DNA of 5,393 nucleotides from Deltaproteobacteria bacterium (GTDB lineage Bacteria; Desulfobacterota; Binatia; UBA9968), in NCBI GenBank assembly GCA_005879435.1, contig VBKX01000354.1, positions 1-5,393 of the forward strand, read 5' to 3'. A program made the translations under genes and the position numbers. Position 1 is the first letter of the stretch, and every line of letters begins with the position of its first letter. The notes beneath the pieces were generated by a model. It was not told the DNA's origin. It did not search any database and was given only the letters and a program-made list of their open reading frames with translations. Below, piece after piece: positions 4,879-5,393 of this stretch.

Positions 4879-5393
4879 ACAAACAGATCGCGCTGCGTTG
4901 CCTGTCGATTCTCTCCTTCGTCGGCATTTGGTGGGCCGGATCGCTCTTGAGCCCGCCGGAGATTTTGCCCGGCCCGGTGGCGGTCGGCAAAACCATCGTG
5001 AGTAATTTTACGACTGCCGGGCCGGAGGACAAAACCGCCGAGTTTCACATCGCCGTCACGCTGGCGCGAATACTATTCACTTTCAGCATCGCAATGGTGC
5101 TCGGCGTTGCCCTCGGCTTGCTCATGGGACTGCGACGCAAAGTGGAATTGGCCTTCGGCTACTTGATTCCAATCGCGTTGACGATCCCGACTCTGCTGGC
5201 GGTGTTTCTCTGCGTCATGTGGTTCGGCTACAGCGAGGCCGGCGGGCTTTTCGCCGTCATCATGACGGTTACGCCTTTTGTCACTGTAAACATGCTCGCC
5301 GGAACCAAGGCGCTCGACAAGGATCTCCTCGACATGGCGCGCGCGTTCAAGGCCGATCGCCGTCTGATCATCCGCAAGGTGCTGATCTGGCAG
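4875..5393 (+). CDS. ABC importer permease 2 (BPD_transp_1), cut by the right edge
   Basis: The frame starts at ATG 4875, which overlaps the ATPase stop as ATGA, with AGGA six bases upstream. It stays open for 173 codons to the window end. It encodes a second channel subunit homologous to the first permease. Features are an N-terminal helix (5-25), a PPEILPGP motif in place of the first permease's LPSP (27-34), a T-L-A-R helix (62-76), G-x-x-x-G-L-L-M-G-L-R-R (77-88), and a WFG core (116-118). The EAA loop begins at about 153 (DMARAFKADRR through RKVLIWQ). As in permease 1, the central EAA glycine is replaced by a basic residue (Lys159). About 80-90 residues should remain beyond the edge. The segment at 43-59 (SNFTTAGPEDKTAEFH) is a polar periplasmic-type loop longer than in permease 1. 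The tight overlap and homology indicate a heterodimeric channel. Confidence 0.92.
   Translation, partial: MNKQIALRCLSILSFVGIWWAGSLLSPPEILPGPVAVGKTIVSNFTTAGPEDKTAEFHIAVTLARILFTFSIAMVLGVALGLLMGLRRKVELAFGYLIPIALTIPTLLAVFLCVMWFGYSEAGGLFAVIMTVTPFVTVNMLAGTKALDKDLLDMARAFKADRRLIIRKVLIWQ

Noticed and set aside
1..5393. An undescribed defence, mobile or RNA-based system
   Set aside because: I found no repeat arrays, transposase, nuclease, reverse transcriptase, toxin pair or structured RNA. The content is explained by two small membrane proteins, a binding protein and an ABC importer operon.

Overview
The window is GC-rich bacterial DNA. It looks like an uncultured Gram-negative soil or sediment lineage, of the kind that carries many NMT1/THI5-type ABC importers (Proteobacteria in the broad sense, or a Rokubacteria/Binatia-like group). 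The Gram-negative call rests on a binding protein with a plain Sec signal and no lipobox. The taxon is a guess, because no rRNA or marker gene is present.

Layout. Positions 1-217 hold no confident gene, only the possible tail of a small protein running in from the left edge. Two small membrane-protein genes lie on the minus strand: a four-helix protein of unknown function (218-649) and a short NfeD-type protein (701-1090). A divergent intergenic region (1091-1280) carries back-to-back promoter-like elements and a perfect 12-bp palindrome. It drives a plus-strand family-3 solute-binding protein (1281-2084) that lacks any signal peptide and has no transporter genes of its own nearby. A 314-base gap (2085-2398) follows.

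The right half is an ABC importer operon of the taurine/nitrate/aliphatic-sulfonate (SsuABC/TauABC/NrtABCD-like) class. Its order is binding protein (2399-3317), permease 1 (3332-4096), ATPase (4093-4878), permease 2 (4875 to the right edge, incomplete). Start and stop codons overlap by 4 bases at the permease 1/ATPase and ATPase/permease 2 junctions. The two different permeases suggest a heterodimeric channel.

The main anomaly is in the binding-protein gene. It has a good ribosome-binding site and signal peptide but is frame-broken near 2661-2667. The two halves match one family in two different frames, and the conserved stretch expected between them is absent. This fits a deletion of roughly 20 codons (length 3n+2) between short ATGCA repeats. 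The importer therefore either has lost its own receptor, or the sequence is misassembled here. The transported substrate cannot be read from the sequence. I see no mobile element, CRISPR array, RNA gene or clearly new multi-gene system.
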